A stretch of DNA of 42,635 nucleotides from an uncultured Verrucomicrobiota bacterium (GCA_902580225.1 CACHJU010000019.1:1-42635), one strand, 5' to 3'; positions 1 to 7,487 are shown, counted from the stretch's first letter. Program-made: numbers and translations. The notes: generated by a model from the sequence alone, not told the origin.

Positions 1-11
1 TGGTACCCAAA

Positions 12-1295
12 GTGCATAATCAGGAATTAATGAAGAAAAATGAAAAAGTCGCTTTTCAGAAAAAAACTGCACAGATAATCCCAAGAATTTTGAGTCCAGA
101 AAAAGTTGGTAAACATTTGGATTTGCCCACACAAAGGGTCAAGCCCAAGCCAATTATTTTGACAACCCAAAAGAAATGTTCACCTTCTCCTCGAAATCCT
201 CAACCGGTATCACCCGCCGTGTTTTACTATGCACCCAGAATGAAGAGCATAAGGGTATCGTCTCCTCCAAATATTGTAGGTTGGGAGAGAAGTTTAAGGG
301 AGGAAATGAGATTAAATGGTCGTTCCAGGAGCACCATAAATCAGCTCCTTGGAAGGATTCAAAGCTATTACGACGACCCTACGATTACTGCGGAAGATTA
401 TTCCCCCGAGAACGAAGGCTATCAACCCAATCCGGTCCTTCGAGAGTTGGCAGAAAGTAGAATTAGACGGGCGGTTGAATCAATCGCAGAATTCTTTAAA
501 AAATCGGGTAATTACGAAATGGACTTGGGTAGATCCAGCAGTGGTACTGACATGATGAATGGAAAACTTGCTTTTATCAACACTCAGCTTGCCAAGCTGG
601 GTAAGGATCGGGTCACAATGGCAGAGTTGGAGGAAATAGTAGGATTAAAGATTCAACCTAATCATCCAATTCCAATGCATATAAAAGAAGTTGAACTAAA
701 GGAAGAATTAAGACCCAAGGTGGTGGTGCCAGAAATTGCTGAACTAGTTCCGATGCATGACCCTAAATTTGAAGATTTGGATTTGGCTGATCCTAATTTT
801 GACAAAGAATTGTTGGTTGAGGAAAACATTGAGGAATTATATTTATCTTTTGCCACTTGGTTGGCTGATCATCAAAAACCTTTTCCTTCACTCGATCCTC
901 TTGTGGATGCCAAGACTCATAAATATTATGATCGTATAAATGCTGAACTTCGGGAGGTAGGAAAGTTTGAAAATATGCAGATTTTTCGGGAAAAAGCACT
1001 GGCTCACCTGGATGAAATTTTAGACGATCGAGGAGAAAGATCTCATCGGGAGGGTCCAAGTCGAGAATTGCATAAACCTAATCAGACTGAAGATTTAGAT
1101 GACCCTGTTTTTCGTAAAAAAAATCCTCATGTTCATCGCTATGTGCATTTGGCGAGTCTTCCAGGAAAAGTGGTTTCATTCAATCCTACCTCAGTTCCCA
1201 CTGAATTACCTGGAAACAAGACCCCATTCGATCACAATGGAAACAAGCGGGTTTTTCGGGTTATGAACAATCTACCCGGTTCAGCCGTTTATTAA
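12..1295 (+). CDS. Hypothetical protein, 5' end possibly outside the window
   Basis: I do not recognise this 427-residue protein. The frame is still open at the left edge of the window, so the true start may lie outside it; inside the window the options are GTG at 12 or ATG at 30. The first ~80 residues are Lys/Pro-rich and low in complexity. From about residue 85 to 170 there is a predicted helical stretch (SINQLL-like and ESRIRRAVESIAEFF segments). The middle is acidic (LDLADPNFDKELLVEENIEEL) and the C-terminal third is polar, with Asp, His and Pro. There is no signal peptide, membrane segment or obvious catalytic motif. The long uninterrupted frame argues that it is real. It is followed at once by a broken sulfatase-modifier gene. 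Confidence 0.6.
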   Translation: MHNQELMKKNEKVAFQKKTAQIIPRILSPEKVGKHLDLPTQRVKPKPIILTTQKKCSPSPRNPQPVSPAVFYYAPRMKSIRVSSPPNIVGWERSLREEMRLNGRSRSTINQLLGRIQSYYDDPTITAEDYSPENEGYQPNPVLRELAESRIRRAVESIAEFFKKSGNYEMDLGRSSSGTDMMNGKLAFINTQLAKLGKDRVTMAELEEIVGLKIQPNHPIPMHIKEVELKEELRPKVVVPEIAELVPMHDPKFEDLDLADPNFDKELLVEENIEELYLSFATWLADHQKPFPSLDPLVDAKTHKYYDRINAELREVGKFENMQIFREKALAHLDEILDDRGERSHREGPSRELHKPNQTEDLDDPVFRKKNPHVHRYVHLASLPGKVVSFNPTSVPTELPGNKTPFDHNGNKRVFRVMNNLPGSAVY

Positions 1296-1310
1296 TAAGT
1301 AATAGCCAAA

Positions 1311-1853
1311 GCTAGTCATTAAGCCCAGTACGAGGCGGTGATCGGCACAAACCCAAGTGAATTTAACGCCACTGGCAATGGTAACCGACCAGTCGAGAAA
1401 GTAAATTGGACGGAGGCGGTTGCGTTTGCACCCAGTTAACCACCCAAGAGCAGGCAGCAGGGCGATTGCCTTCGGGCTGGGACAACCACTGCCTATTCTT
1501 GGGGCACGACAATTGCCAGTTCGAACGCGAATTATAACTGGGACGGCGGTGCTAATGACGGAAACGATTTTAAACAAACCCGCGATGTGGGGCAATATGC
1601 CGCCAACCCGTGGGGCTTTTTCGATATGCATGGAAATGTGTGGGAGTGGACCGCGGACTGGTACCTAGCAGCTTATCCCGCGGGCAACCCAGTGGTTGAT
1701 CCTACCGGAACGGCCTCGGGCTCGAATCGGGTCAAACGGGGAGGTTCCTGGTACGGCGACGGGACGAATTTGCGTTCCGCTCGGTGCGGTAGCCGCACCC
1801 CCAGCAACCGCATCCGCGACCTTGGCTTCCGTGTCGGTTTCCAACAGCAGTAG
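1311..1853 (+). pseudogene. Broken formylglycine-generating enzyme/sulfatase-modifier (SUMF1-like) gene
   Basis: The C-terminal half reads cleanly as an FGE-sulfatase domain: GFFDMHGNVWEWTADWY near 1614-1665, then RVKRGGSWYGDG and a terminal LGFRVGF. Upstream the same domain is recoverable only by switching frames: AQYEAVIGTNPSEFN and PVEKVNWTEAVAF from about 1323. A one-base loss near 1427 then gives a stop instead of FCTQLTTQEQ. A second break lies near 1473, where the expected segment with the LPTEAEWEYACRAG-type motif is missing between LPSGW and TTTAYSWG. The N-terminus is also absent. Intact family members activate sulfatases by making formylglycine or act as lectin-like modules. This copy cannot make a full protein. 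SUMF1-like genes are numerous in PVC genomes, so a decayed paralogue is unsurprising. Confidence 0.85.
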
Positions 1854-1911
1854 TAAGGGGCGAGAAGAATGGCAGCTCAATGGGTTTGCTGTTCCCGTGA
1901 GGTGATCGTGT

Positions 1912-1955
1912 GGATTGCCGTGTCGGGTTTGAAGGAAACCCTTCTCGCAATGACA
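1912..1955 (+). repeat. Short dispersed repeat, copy 1
   Basis: The segment starts GGATTGCCGTGTCGGG and ends TTCTCGCAATGACA. The same head and tail (GATTGCCGCGTCG...CTCGCAATGA) recur at 2665-2706, with a different middle. It lies in the non-coding space after the broken sulfatase-modifier gene. It looks like a REP/MITE-type intergenic repeat. Confidence 0.5.
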
Positions 1956-2038
1956 AAAAAGTAACTCCAATCACTTCATTTCCTTCATAATAAAAATACC
2001 ACTCTTGTCTCAAATGTGGTAAAATTTAATTGTAAGTG

Positions 2039-2060
2039 CTAAATTTAGTACTATATTTAG
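2039..2060 (+). promoter_or_regulatory. Candidate operator of the toxin-antitoxin operon
   Basis: A perfect 10-bp palindrome CTAAATTTAG (2039-2048) overlaps a second palindrome TAGTACTA (2046-2053) and is followed by another half-site ATATTTAG. All lie within 30 bp upstream of the antitoxin start. Phd/RelB-type antitoxins normally repress their own operon by binding such sites. Function is inferred from position and symmetry only. Confidence 0.45.
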
Positions 2061-2067
2061 ATTAAAT

Positions 2068-2319
2068 ATGAATATATTATTAAGTACTTTTTCGGCCAGT
2101 GTTTCTGAACTTAAGAAGAACCCCAGTCAATTAATCGAGCAATCGGAAGGCGAATCAATTGCGATCCTGAATCATAATAAACCGACTGCTTACTTGGTGC
2201 CTGCGGAGAAATACGAACGGATGATGGAGGAGTTGGATGACTTGAATATATCCCGCATCATTCAGGAGCGAGAAGAGGAAAAGAAATTGGCCAAGGAAGT
2301 AAGTCTGGATGACTTATAG
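2068..2319 (+). CDS. Phd/YefM/RelB-type antitoxin
   Basis: This 83-residue protein has the Phd/YefM-type layout. The N-terminal DNA-binding part includes FSASVSELKKNPSQLIEQ and GESIAILNHNKPTAYLVP, the hallmark pattern of these antitoxins. A helical acidic C-terminus (about residues 50-83, rich in Glu and Lys) would wrap the toxin. It should neutralise the RelE-like toxin encoded next and repress the operon with it. The toxin start codon lies 11 bases before this gene's end, so the two are translationally coupled. An AT-rich palindromic region directly upstream is a likely autoregulatory site. The family is clear; subfamily naming is less so. Confidence 0.88.
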   Translation: MNILLSTFSASVSELKKNPSQLIEQSEGESIAILNHNKPTAYLVPAEKYERMMEELDDLNISRIIQEREEEKKLAKEVSLDDL

Positions 2320-2602
2320 GCTAAAATTCCTTCCAAGTGCCTGGAAGGAGTGGAACAAAATAGGAGATGTTATCCGGGAACAGTTCAAAAAGAAGCTTGG
2401 TGAGCGAATTCTGAATCCAATCATTCCGGCTGATCAACTGAGAGGTTTTAAAAATTATTATAAGATTAAACTCCGATCTGCAGGGTATCGACTGGTCTAT
2501 GAGGTGGATCGAAATGAAGTTGTTGTCTATGTGATTACTGTTGGGAAGCGGGAAAATGATTTAATTTTTAAAAAAGTTAAAAAACGGACTCAGAAAGAGT
2601 GA
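2309..2602 (+). CDS. RelE/ParE-superfamily toxin
   Basis: This 97-residue protein shows the RelE fold signature. MTYRLKFLPSAWKEWNKI opens the first strand and helix. LRGFKNYYKIKLRSAGYRLVYEV follows in the middle, with the basic and aromatic residues typical of RelE/StbE ribosome-dependent mRNA interferases. The end is VVVYVITVGKRENDLIF. The Arg of SAGYRLVY and the Lys/Arg cluster match the usual active surface. It overlaps the antitoxin gene by 11 bases. Length and features are complete, so the pair is probably functional. RelE (RNA cleavage) is favoured over ParE (gyrase poison) because of the LRG...YYKIKLRSAGYR pattern. Confidence 0.88.
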   Translation: MTYRLKFLPSAWKEWNKIGDVIREQFKKKLGERILNPIIPADQLRGFKNYYKIKLRSAGYRLVYEVDRNEVVVYVITVGKRENDLIFKKVKKRTQKE

Positions 2603-2659
2603 GGATACGCTGATTCTCACCAACTGAACCGATAATCTCCGTACGCATTCCCTCGAGAT

Positions 2660-2745
2660 ACGATAGATTGCCGCGTCGTCCGCTCCCGCTCCCTCCTCGC
2701 AATGAGAATGTGTGTTGTCATCGCGAGGGCGTTAGCCCATTCATA
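2660..2745 (+). repeat. Short dispersed palindromic repeat, copy 2
   Basis: This contains the same GATTGCCGCGTCG head and CCTCGCAATGA tail as the copy at 1912. Here the tail forms an inverted repeat: CCTCGCAATGA at 2695-2705 faces TCATCGCGAGG at 2718-2728, with ten of eleven positions complementary. The hairpin sits between the toxin gene and the convergent monooxygenase gene, so it may act as a bidirectional transcription barrier as well as a REP-like mobile repeat. Confidence 0.55.
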
Positions 2746-2747
2746 AT

Positions 2748-3071
2748 TTAGCCAACGGTTGCCCCGTCAACCACTTCAAAACCTTCAAATTCGGGATGGC
2801 CTAAATAGAGGTGCCCGCGGTTACCGGCTCCGGAATGGGCTTTTCTAAAGGCCTCCGATTTGGTCCATGCTTCAAACTCGTTTTCTGAATTCCACTGGGT
2901 ATGGGAGGCGTAGAGCACATGGTCTTGGCGTTCGGGTCCTTTAAGCAGGTTGAATTTTATAAACCCGGGCTCGTTTTCGAGATAGGTGGTTCGGGTTTCC
3001 CAAATTTCCTCGAAATCTTTTTCGTGGCCTTTGACAATTTTAAAGCGGTTCATGGCAATGTAGTGACTCAT
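2748..3071 (-). CDS. Antibiotic-biosynthesis-monooxygenase/HmoA-like protein
   Basis: This 107-residue protein is a single ABM (ferredoxin-like) domain. The pattern MNRFKIVKGHEKDFEEIWETR, then EPGFIKFNLLKG, then YASHTQW is typical of the IsdG/HmoA branch, in which the early Asn (here in MNRF) and a later His/Trp contact heme or substrate. Members degrade heme or oxidise small aromatic compounds, usually as cytoplasmic dimers. ATG at 3071 gives MSHYIAMNRF; a second ATG at 3053 gives MNRF directly. The gene stands alone, convergent with the toxin-antitoxin pair. Heme degradation is possible but not shown, as no uptake genes are nearby. Confidence 0.75.
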   Translation of the reverse strand: MSHYIAMNRFKIVKGHEKDFEEIWETRTTYLENEPGFIKFNLLKGPERQDHVLYASHTQWNSENEFEAWTKSEAFRKAHSGAGNRGHLYLGHPEFEGFEVVDGATVG

Positions 3072-3144
3072 AGAAATATCATGCTATGGATAGATTGAAT
3101 AGAGGCGAATATTTTCAACTTGAGATAATGGTAAAATTTACGCT

Positions 3145-3366
3145 ATGAGACCCATGAGTATGGGTAAAATAATTATAATTATTGGAGCGGTCATTGTACT
3201 GGTTGGTGTGATCCTGCAATTTGCCCCGCAATTGCTTTCCTGGTTTGGGAAGCTACCCGGGGATATCAGGTACGAGAGAGGAAACACTAAATTTTTCTTC
3301 CCTATTACCACAATGATTCTTGTCAGTGTGGTCCTGTCTTTATTACTGAAAATTTTTGGCAAATAA
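3145..3366 (+). CDS. DUF2905 family small membrane protein
   Basis: This 73-residue protein has two membrane helices: MGKIIIIIGAVIVLVGVIL and FPITTMILVSVVLSLLLKI. Between them is the short conserved loop LLSWFGKLPGDIRYERGN, the signature of DUF2905 (PGDI.....N/F). Function is unknown in the family. Three ATGs (3145, 3154, 3160) could start it; the longest is given. The VanZ-like gene follows closely on the same strand and may be co-transcribed. Confidence 0.82.
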   Translation: MRPMSMGKIIIIIGAVIVLVGVILQFAPQLLSWFGKLPGDIRYERGNTKFFFPITTMILVSVVLSLLLKIFGK

Positions 3367-3408
3367 TTTCAGTTGCCAAACAGTCCATGCTGGGGCATTC
3401 CAAAAAAG

Positions 3409-3753
3409 ATGGATAAGTGGAAAGTAATCTTGGGGTTATACTGTGGTGCGGTGTTGTATATATCATCGCTTTCGCCCGGTGAAATCCCCGATGCCCCGGT
3501 TGAGGTTTCGGATAAAGCTCTTCACTTAGTTGAGTATGCGATTATGGGAATATTTGCCTGGGGTGCATTTGGAAAGGGTGGTGCCGGGTTTCCGTGGGGC
3601 TTGCTTGCCTTTTGCGCCTGCTTTGGAATTGGGGATGAATGCTTTCAGGATTGGATGGGGAATGCCCGTTCCCCGGATGTATGGGATGCGGCAGCGGATG
3701 CGGTGGGTGCGTTTATCGGTCTTTTAGTTTCGATGGTTTTTTGGAAGAGATAG
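3409..3753 (+). CDS. VanZ-like membrane protein
   Basis: From ATG 3409 this is a 114-residue integral membrane protein. The order of segments fits VanZ/YoaI-like proteins: a first helix (KVILGLYCGAVLYISSLS), then DKALHLVEYAIMGIFAWGAF with the conserved Lys/His/Glu of the family, a third helix (GLLAFCACFGIGDECFQDW) and a last helix after the SPDVWDAAADAVGAFIG motif. VanZ relatives affect resistance to some glycopeptides, but most chromosomal members have no known role. A TTG at 3373 would add 12 residues that do not look like part of the family, so ATG is preferred. Confidence 0.78.
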   Translation: MDKWKVILGLYCGAVLYISSLSPGEIPDAPVEVSDKALHLVEYAIMGIFAWGAFGKGGAGFPWGLLAFCACFGIGDECFQDWMGNARSPDVWDAAADAVGAFIGLLVSMVFWKR

Positions 3754-3776
3754 GAGAATAATTTTTCTCTTTTTTT
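3754..3776 (+). terminator. Weak rho-independent terminator candidate
   Basis: GAGAA (3754-3758) pairs with TTCTC (3765-3769), followed by T and a run of six or more T, directly after the VanZ-like stop codon. The stem is short and AT-rich, so strength is doubtful. Confidence 0.35.
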
Positions 3777-3821
3777 ACATTACACTTGCCAGATGCAGGG
3801 GATTTGGAAAAGGATTTTTAT

Positions 3822-4760
3822 ATGAGTGAAAATCTAAATACTGAAAACAATTTATTAGTCCCTTCAACACGAAGAAATTTATTTAAAGGGGTGGCAACTG
3901 GTCTGGTTGCGGGCTCTGTGGCGGGTCCTGCAATACTTTCTGGTGCAAAAAAGGGGAAGAAAGCCGGTGTAAGAAAGGGCAGGATTAATCAATCTGTCGT
4001 GTCCTGGTGTTTTGCTGATCACTGGAGCGTGGAGGAAACCTGCCAACAGGCCAAGAGGTTGGGCTGTAAGAGCGTGGAATTGATTGATTCCAAGCATTGG
4101 CCGGTCTTAAAAAAGCATGGCCTGACCTGTGCGATTTCAGGCATACCCGTGGATGGCCCTCCATTTATTAAAGGCTATAATAATCCGGAATATCATGGGT
4201 GGTTAATCAAGGCGACCAAGCAGGCAATTGATGAATCGGCTGATTTTGGCTGCCCCAATGTGATTGCATTCACCGGGTACGAGGAGAATTTTTCCCGTGA
4301 ACAGGGAGCGAAGAATTGTATAGAAGGTTTTAAAAAAGTGGCCGGGTATGCCGAGAAAAAAGGAGTGACGATTTGCCTGGAAATGCTCAATAGCCGGGAT
4401 GATACCGATCCCAATAAAGGACACCCCGGATATCAGGGTGACCACACGGATTACTGTATGGAAATTTTAAATGCAGTCGGTTCGCCAAGGGTGAAGCTAT
4501 TGTTCGATATTTATCATGTGCAAATCATGGATGGGGATGTGATCCGCCGGATTGGCGAGTGCGGGGATATGATCGGACATGTGCACACCGCGGGCAATCC
4601 GGGCCGGGGCGAACTTGATGATAAACAGGAAATTAATTACCCTCCAATTATGAAGGCATTACTGGATATTAAATATAATGCCTTTGTGGGGCAGGAATTT
4701 ATTCCGACCCGGGATCCGGTAAAAGGCCTGACCGAAGCGGTCGAGCTTTGCGATGTGTAA
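3822..4760 (+). CDS. Tat-exported hydroxypyruvate-isomerase-like TIM-barrel protein
   Basis: From ATG 3822 the protein has 312 residues. An AAGGA Shine-Dalgarno sequence lies eight bases upstream, which decides against the TTG at 3786. The N-terminus carries a twin-arginine-type signal (STRRNLFKG then a Gly/Ala hydrophobic core). The rest is a xylose-isomerase-like TIM barrel (AP endonuclease family 2): ADHWSVEETCQQAKRLGC, CPNVIAFTG, GVTICLEMLNS with the metal-ligand Glu, LLFDIYHVQ with the Asp/His ligands, IGHVHTAGNPGRGE and a late GQEF. These match hydroxypyruvate isomerase/sugar-phosphate isomerase relatives that are common as exported proteins in PVC bacteria. The exact substrate cannot be read. 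Confidence 0.85.
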   Translation: MSENLNTENNLLVPSTRRNLFKGVATGLVAGSVAGPAILSGAKKGKKAGVRKGRINQSVVSWCFADHWSVEETCQQAKRLGCKSVELIDSKHWPVLKKHGLTCAISGIPVDGPPFIKGYNNPEYHGWLIKATKQAIDESADFGCPNVIAFTGYEENFSREQGAKNCIEGFKKVAGYAEKKGVTICLEMLNSRDDTDPNKGHPGYQGDHTDYCMEILNAVGSPRVKLLFDIYHVQIMDGDVIRRIGECGDMIGHVHTAGNPGRGELDDKQEINYPPIMKALLDIKYNAFVGQEFIPTRDPVKGLTEAVELCDV

Positions 4761-4794
4761 AAAATAAATCCTTTGTCATTGCACTTTTTTATTC

Positions 4795-4815
4795 CCCTTA
4801 CTACTCATAAGGGAG
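4795..4815 (+). promoter_or_regulatory. Hairpin covering the methyltransferase Shine-Dalgarno
   Basis: CCCTTA (4795-4800) is complementary to TAAGGG (4808-4813), loop CTACTCA. The right arm contains the AAGGGAG ribosome-binding site that is correctly spaced (seven bases) for the TTG start at 4823. The hairpin could lower translation of the methyltransferase. This is seen only as base complementarity. Confidence 0.4.
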
Positions 4816-4822
4816 TGGTGAG

Positions 4823-5803
4823 TTGGAGATGGGAAAAGTAAAATATATTGATCTTTTTTGTGGTATCGGTGGGTTTAGGTATGCCTTAAATTCCCCTGAT
4901 AACCGATGTGTTTTTTCCTCGGATATTGATCCGGATGCCCGGTTAATTTACGCCCAAAATTGGGGCGAAGAACCTGCGGGGAATATTGGGGAAGTCGAGG
5001 TCGAAGATGTTCCTGCCCACGATGTGCTCTGTGGCGGTTTTCCCTGTCAGCCTTTCAGTATATCCGGAAATCAGGGCGGATTCGAGGATGTGCGAGGTAC
5101 ATTACTGCATGAGATTTTACGGATTGCACGGTACCATCAACCAAGTGTTTTATTTTTGGAAAATGTAAAGAATTTCCTACGCCATGGAGGGGGAGAGACC
5201 CTGGTTAAAACCATTCAATTACTCAATCGAGCCGGCTATGTGGTACATCATTCCTTGCTCAATGCCTCCCGTTACGGGGTGGCTCAAAAAAGGGAGCGGG
5301 TTTATTTTGTCTGTTTTCGAAAAGAGCTGGGAATTGAGGATTTTTCATTCCCTGAACCAAGCGATGAGGATGTGGCGGTGGAGGATATTTTACTACCCAA
5401 GGGCGACCCCAGGCTTGATGACCTGATCATTGAGCGCTCAGACTTGCGAATCAAAGAAAAACTGCCCAATGAACGGGAGAACCGACCCCTGCGGATTGGA
5501 ACCGTGGGCAAGGGCGGACAGGGAGAGCGGGTATACAGTCCGAAAGGCCATGCGATTACTCTTTCCGCATTTGGCGGTGGGATTGGGGCAAAAACGGGGA
5601 TGTATTTAATCGACGGACAAATCCGCCGGCTTCATCCCGAGGAGTGCCGTCGCCTGATGGGATTTCCAAGTGGCTTTAAACTACATGACCGGCCCAATGT
5701 GTGCTATAAACAATTTGGTAATTCCGTGGCCGTGCCGGTGGTGCGAAAAATCTTTCAATCAATTCTGCCTGCACTCAGTGGACGAACTTTGCAGGCGGCC
5801 TAG
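4823..5803 (+). CDS. M.HhaI-like DNA (cytosine-5) methyltransferase, probably orphan
   Basis: This 326-residue C5 methyltransferase is complete. Motif I is DLFCGIGGFRYAL (residues 10-22), motif IV GGFPCQPFS with catalytic Cys75, motif VI ENV at 113-115, motif VIII QKRERVYFV from 155, and motif X GNSVAVPVV near the end. The target-recognition segment RIGTVGKGGQGERVYS, followed by GHAITLSAFGGGIGAKTG, is strikingly like that of M.HhaI as I recall it, and the total length is nearly the same (327). Recognition of GCGC is therefore predicted. The TTG start at 4823 has an AAGGGAG site at the right distance; ATG 4829 is the alternative. No restriction endonuclease is visible nearby. Its stop codon overlaps that of the convergent WYL regulator. 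Confidence 0.93.
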   Translation: MEMGKVKYIDLFCGIGGFRYALNSPDNRCVFSSDIDPDARLIYAQNWGEEPAGNIGEVEVEDVPAHDVLCGGFPCQPFSISGNQGGFEDVRGTLLHEILRIARYHQPSVLFLENVKNFLRHGGGETLVKTIQLLNRAGYVVHHSLLNASRYGVAQKRERVYFVCFRKELGIEDFSFPEPSDEDVAVEDILLPKGDPRLDDLIIERSDLRIKEKLPNERENRPLRIGTVGKGGQGERVYSPKGHAITLSAFGGGIGAKTGMYLIDGQIRRLHPEECRRLMGFPSGFKLHDRPNVCYKQFGNSVAVPVVRKIFQSILPALSGRTLQAA

Positions 5804-6804
5804 TTGTAAATATTTTTAAGAAATTCAATATCTACTTTTAGCTCACTAATTAATTTTTTTGGCCCTAAAACCCGTGCGTGTCTCCCCCAAGACAGGATCC
5901 AAGCTTTTATTTCGATCAGATCGCAAACTGTAATAGAGAAGTCTACCCCCCCATCTTTTCGAGACTTTGTAGTTTGGGAAGAATTCCATTCTTTTTCCAA
6001 AATAAAAGGTGCGGCGACTGCGTCAAAGAGTACCTTTACTTTATAAGTTTCCTTCCCGATAAAGGCACCAAACGAATATTTTCTTGCCTCATTAAGATCA
6101 AACTTTTGGGCACATTTGAATTCCCTCCCCAATTTGATTTCTCCCTCCATTCGTGCAAGATGGAAACAGGCCGGATCCTCCGATTGAGGGTGTGTGGCAA
6201 TTAAGTACCAGTTGCCACCATGATTAATGAGATGTCGAGGATGTAAAGTTTTCTTCTTTTTCTTTCCAGTTGAGGCCGCGGTGTAGTTTAACTCAATCGT
6301 TCGTTTATCCCGGCAGGCTTGTCCCAAAATATCCAATGTCTCATATTTGGCTGTATTCACGCCATTTGGCAGATAGGATACAAAATTATTCACCTCTTCC
6401 ATATGGCTCAGGTCGAGAGAGGCCAGATGCACGAGTAATTTTTTATAAAAGCTTTTTAAGGGATTTTCGTAAGCACTTCCCTGATATTGCTCGATTGAAG
6501 AACGAGCGATTAGAAGGGCAAAAAGCTCCTGTCTACTCAATTTCATAGCAGGCATATCAATCACTTCCTCAGTGTATATGTAGCCCCCATATTCTCTTGA
6601 ATAAGTTATTGGGAGGTTCATCTCTTTTTTCATAAAAGAAATGTCTCTCTGAATAGTTTTGGTCGAAACCAAAAATTTGTCAGCCAAAAGGGAGAGATTA
6701 GGTGCTCTTTGTTTGTTTAAGTATTCATGAATCCTCAGGATTCGACTTAGCACTTTGTAGGTTGATTCTCCATCATTATCCATAATACAAATTTTACTGG
6801 ACAT
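5800..6804 (-). CDS. WYL-domain transcriptional regulator
   Basis: This 334-residue regulator has an N-terminal winged helix-turn-helix of the DeoR/HTH_11 type (about residues 15-70: LSLLADKFLVSTKTIQRDI) followed by a WYL domain. The WYL core is seen as KRTIELNYTAASTGKKKKK, LHPRHLINHGGNWYLIATH and the later FHLARMEGEI. A C-terminal WCX-like extension starts around residue 245. WYL regulators bind nucleic-acid or nucleotide ligands and often control defence islands and DNA-damage genes (PafBC, BrxR/CapW). It is transcribed away from the island genes that begin at 6912, and a palindrome overlaps its start codon. ATG at 6783 (residue 8) is an alternative start that would leave that palindrome in the leader. 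Confidence 0.9.
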   Translation of the reverse strand: MSSKICIMDNDGESTYKVLSRILRIHEYLNKQRAPNLSLLADKFLVSTKTIQRDISFMKKEMNLPITYSREYGGYIYTEEVIDMPAMKLSRQELFALLIARSSIEQYQGSAYENPLKSFYKKLLVHLASLDLSHMEEVNNFVSYLPNGVNTAKYETLDILGQACRDKRTIELNYTAASTGKKKKKTLHPRHLINHGGNWYLIATHPQSEDPACFHLARMEGEIKLGREFKCAQKFDLNEARKYSFGAFIGKETYKVKVLFDAVAAPFILEKEWNSSQTTKSRKDGGVDFSITVCDLIEIKAWILSWGRHARVLGPKKLISELKVDIEFLKNIYN

Positions 6805-6813
6805 TATATGTCC
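6799..6813. promoter_or_regulatory. Candidate WYL operator, site 1 (GGACAT-TAT-ATGTCC)
   Basis: This is a perfect 6+6 inverted repeat with a 3-bp centre. It spans the start codon of the WYL gene and lies about 100 bp upstream of the divergent island operon. Near-identical sites occur at 18972 and 23865, in the promoter regions of other island genes. Autoregulation by the WYL protein is the simplest reading. Confidence 0.6.
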
Positions 6814-6828
6814 TACTCAATCTTTAAT

Positions 6829-6858
6829 ATAATAGATCACAAAAATAAATCTTTTCAA
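6829..6858 (-). promoter_or_regulatory. Sigma-70-like promoter for the WYL gene
   Basis: On the - strand TTGAAA (6858-6853) and TATTAT (6834-6829) are separated by 18 bases. Transcription would start near 6822, so the palindrome at 6799-6813 would sit just downstream of the start point, where a bound repressor blocks the polymerase. Confidence 0.5.
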
Positions 6859-6911
6859 ACAACTTGAAATAATTAATGTTCTGATTTCTACTTACCAAAT
6901 TACCCCAAATA

Positions 6912-7487
6912 ATGCCAAAACTAATATTACTCTCGCTTGGAAAGAAAGACTTAAGTGTAGTACTCGGACGTAAAGTAACCAAAGACGACCTTTACGGCCA
7001 AGTGAAACGCGTAGTCGAAAAAGACGGCCAGCCTCTTGTCCGGGGTCTGCTCGCTCCTGATGGGAACCTGCTTACCCGAAAAGCACTGTCCAGTATCCGC
7101 TTGGATCCTGAGGGCACGCCCGTTGAAGAGGAGGAGGTGCTTCATGATGGGAAGGCGGTGGAGACGCTTCCATCCTCTTTTGATGAGAGTGCTCCGCTTA
7201 AAAAGCTACCCATTACCGCTCTTGCCGGATTTTGTGCGTCCGATGTTTATCCTCTGGAAGATTGTGAAATTCCCGTTGGACTCTATTCGACATGGTTTGC
7301 CTACCGAAAGGGGCCGGTGCGCAAAGAGGCATTGATTTTGGTTCGGGAAGATGGTGCATTTTTGATGTCTGGTCACAGAAAGAATTCCCCACTTGTCGGC
7401 CTGGGTGTGGTGTATGATTTCTTTGACGCGGCCAGTATCGAAGATGATACGGAAGAGGATGACGATCTTGATTTTGCAATGATGTGA
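6912..7487 (+). CDS. Hypothetical protein, first gene of the island operon
   Basis: I do not recognise this 191-residue protein. It starts with a strand-rich segment (MPKLILLSLGKKDLSVVLGRK). A KDDLYGQVKRVVEKDGQPLVRGLL stretch (here shortened in description to its ends KDDLYG and VRGLL) and an acidic linker follow. The second half (about residues 98-170) is compact, with hydrophobic patches ending in SPLVGLGVVYDFFDA. It closes with a very acidic tail (DDTEEDDDLD). No signal peptide or membrane helix is present, so it is probably cytoplasmic. Base composition is visibly richer in G+C than the adjacent WYL gene. The next gene follows after 28 bases, so the pair is likely co-transcribed and may act together. 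Confidence 0.72.
   Translation: MPKLILLSLGKKDLSVVLGRKVTKDDLYGQVKRVVEKDGQPLVRGLLAPDGNLLTRKALSSIRLDPEGTPVEEEEVLHDGKAVETLPSSFDESAPLKKLPITALAGFCASDVYPLEDCEIPVGLYSTWFAYRKGPVRKEALILVREDGAFLMSGHRKNSPLVGLGVVYDFFDAASIEDDTEEDDDLDFAMM

Noticed and set aside
1281-1970. - strand frames over the sulfatase-modifier relic
   Set aside because: The + strand clearly carries FGE motifs; the - strand readings have none.
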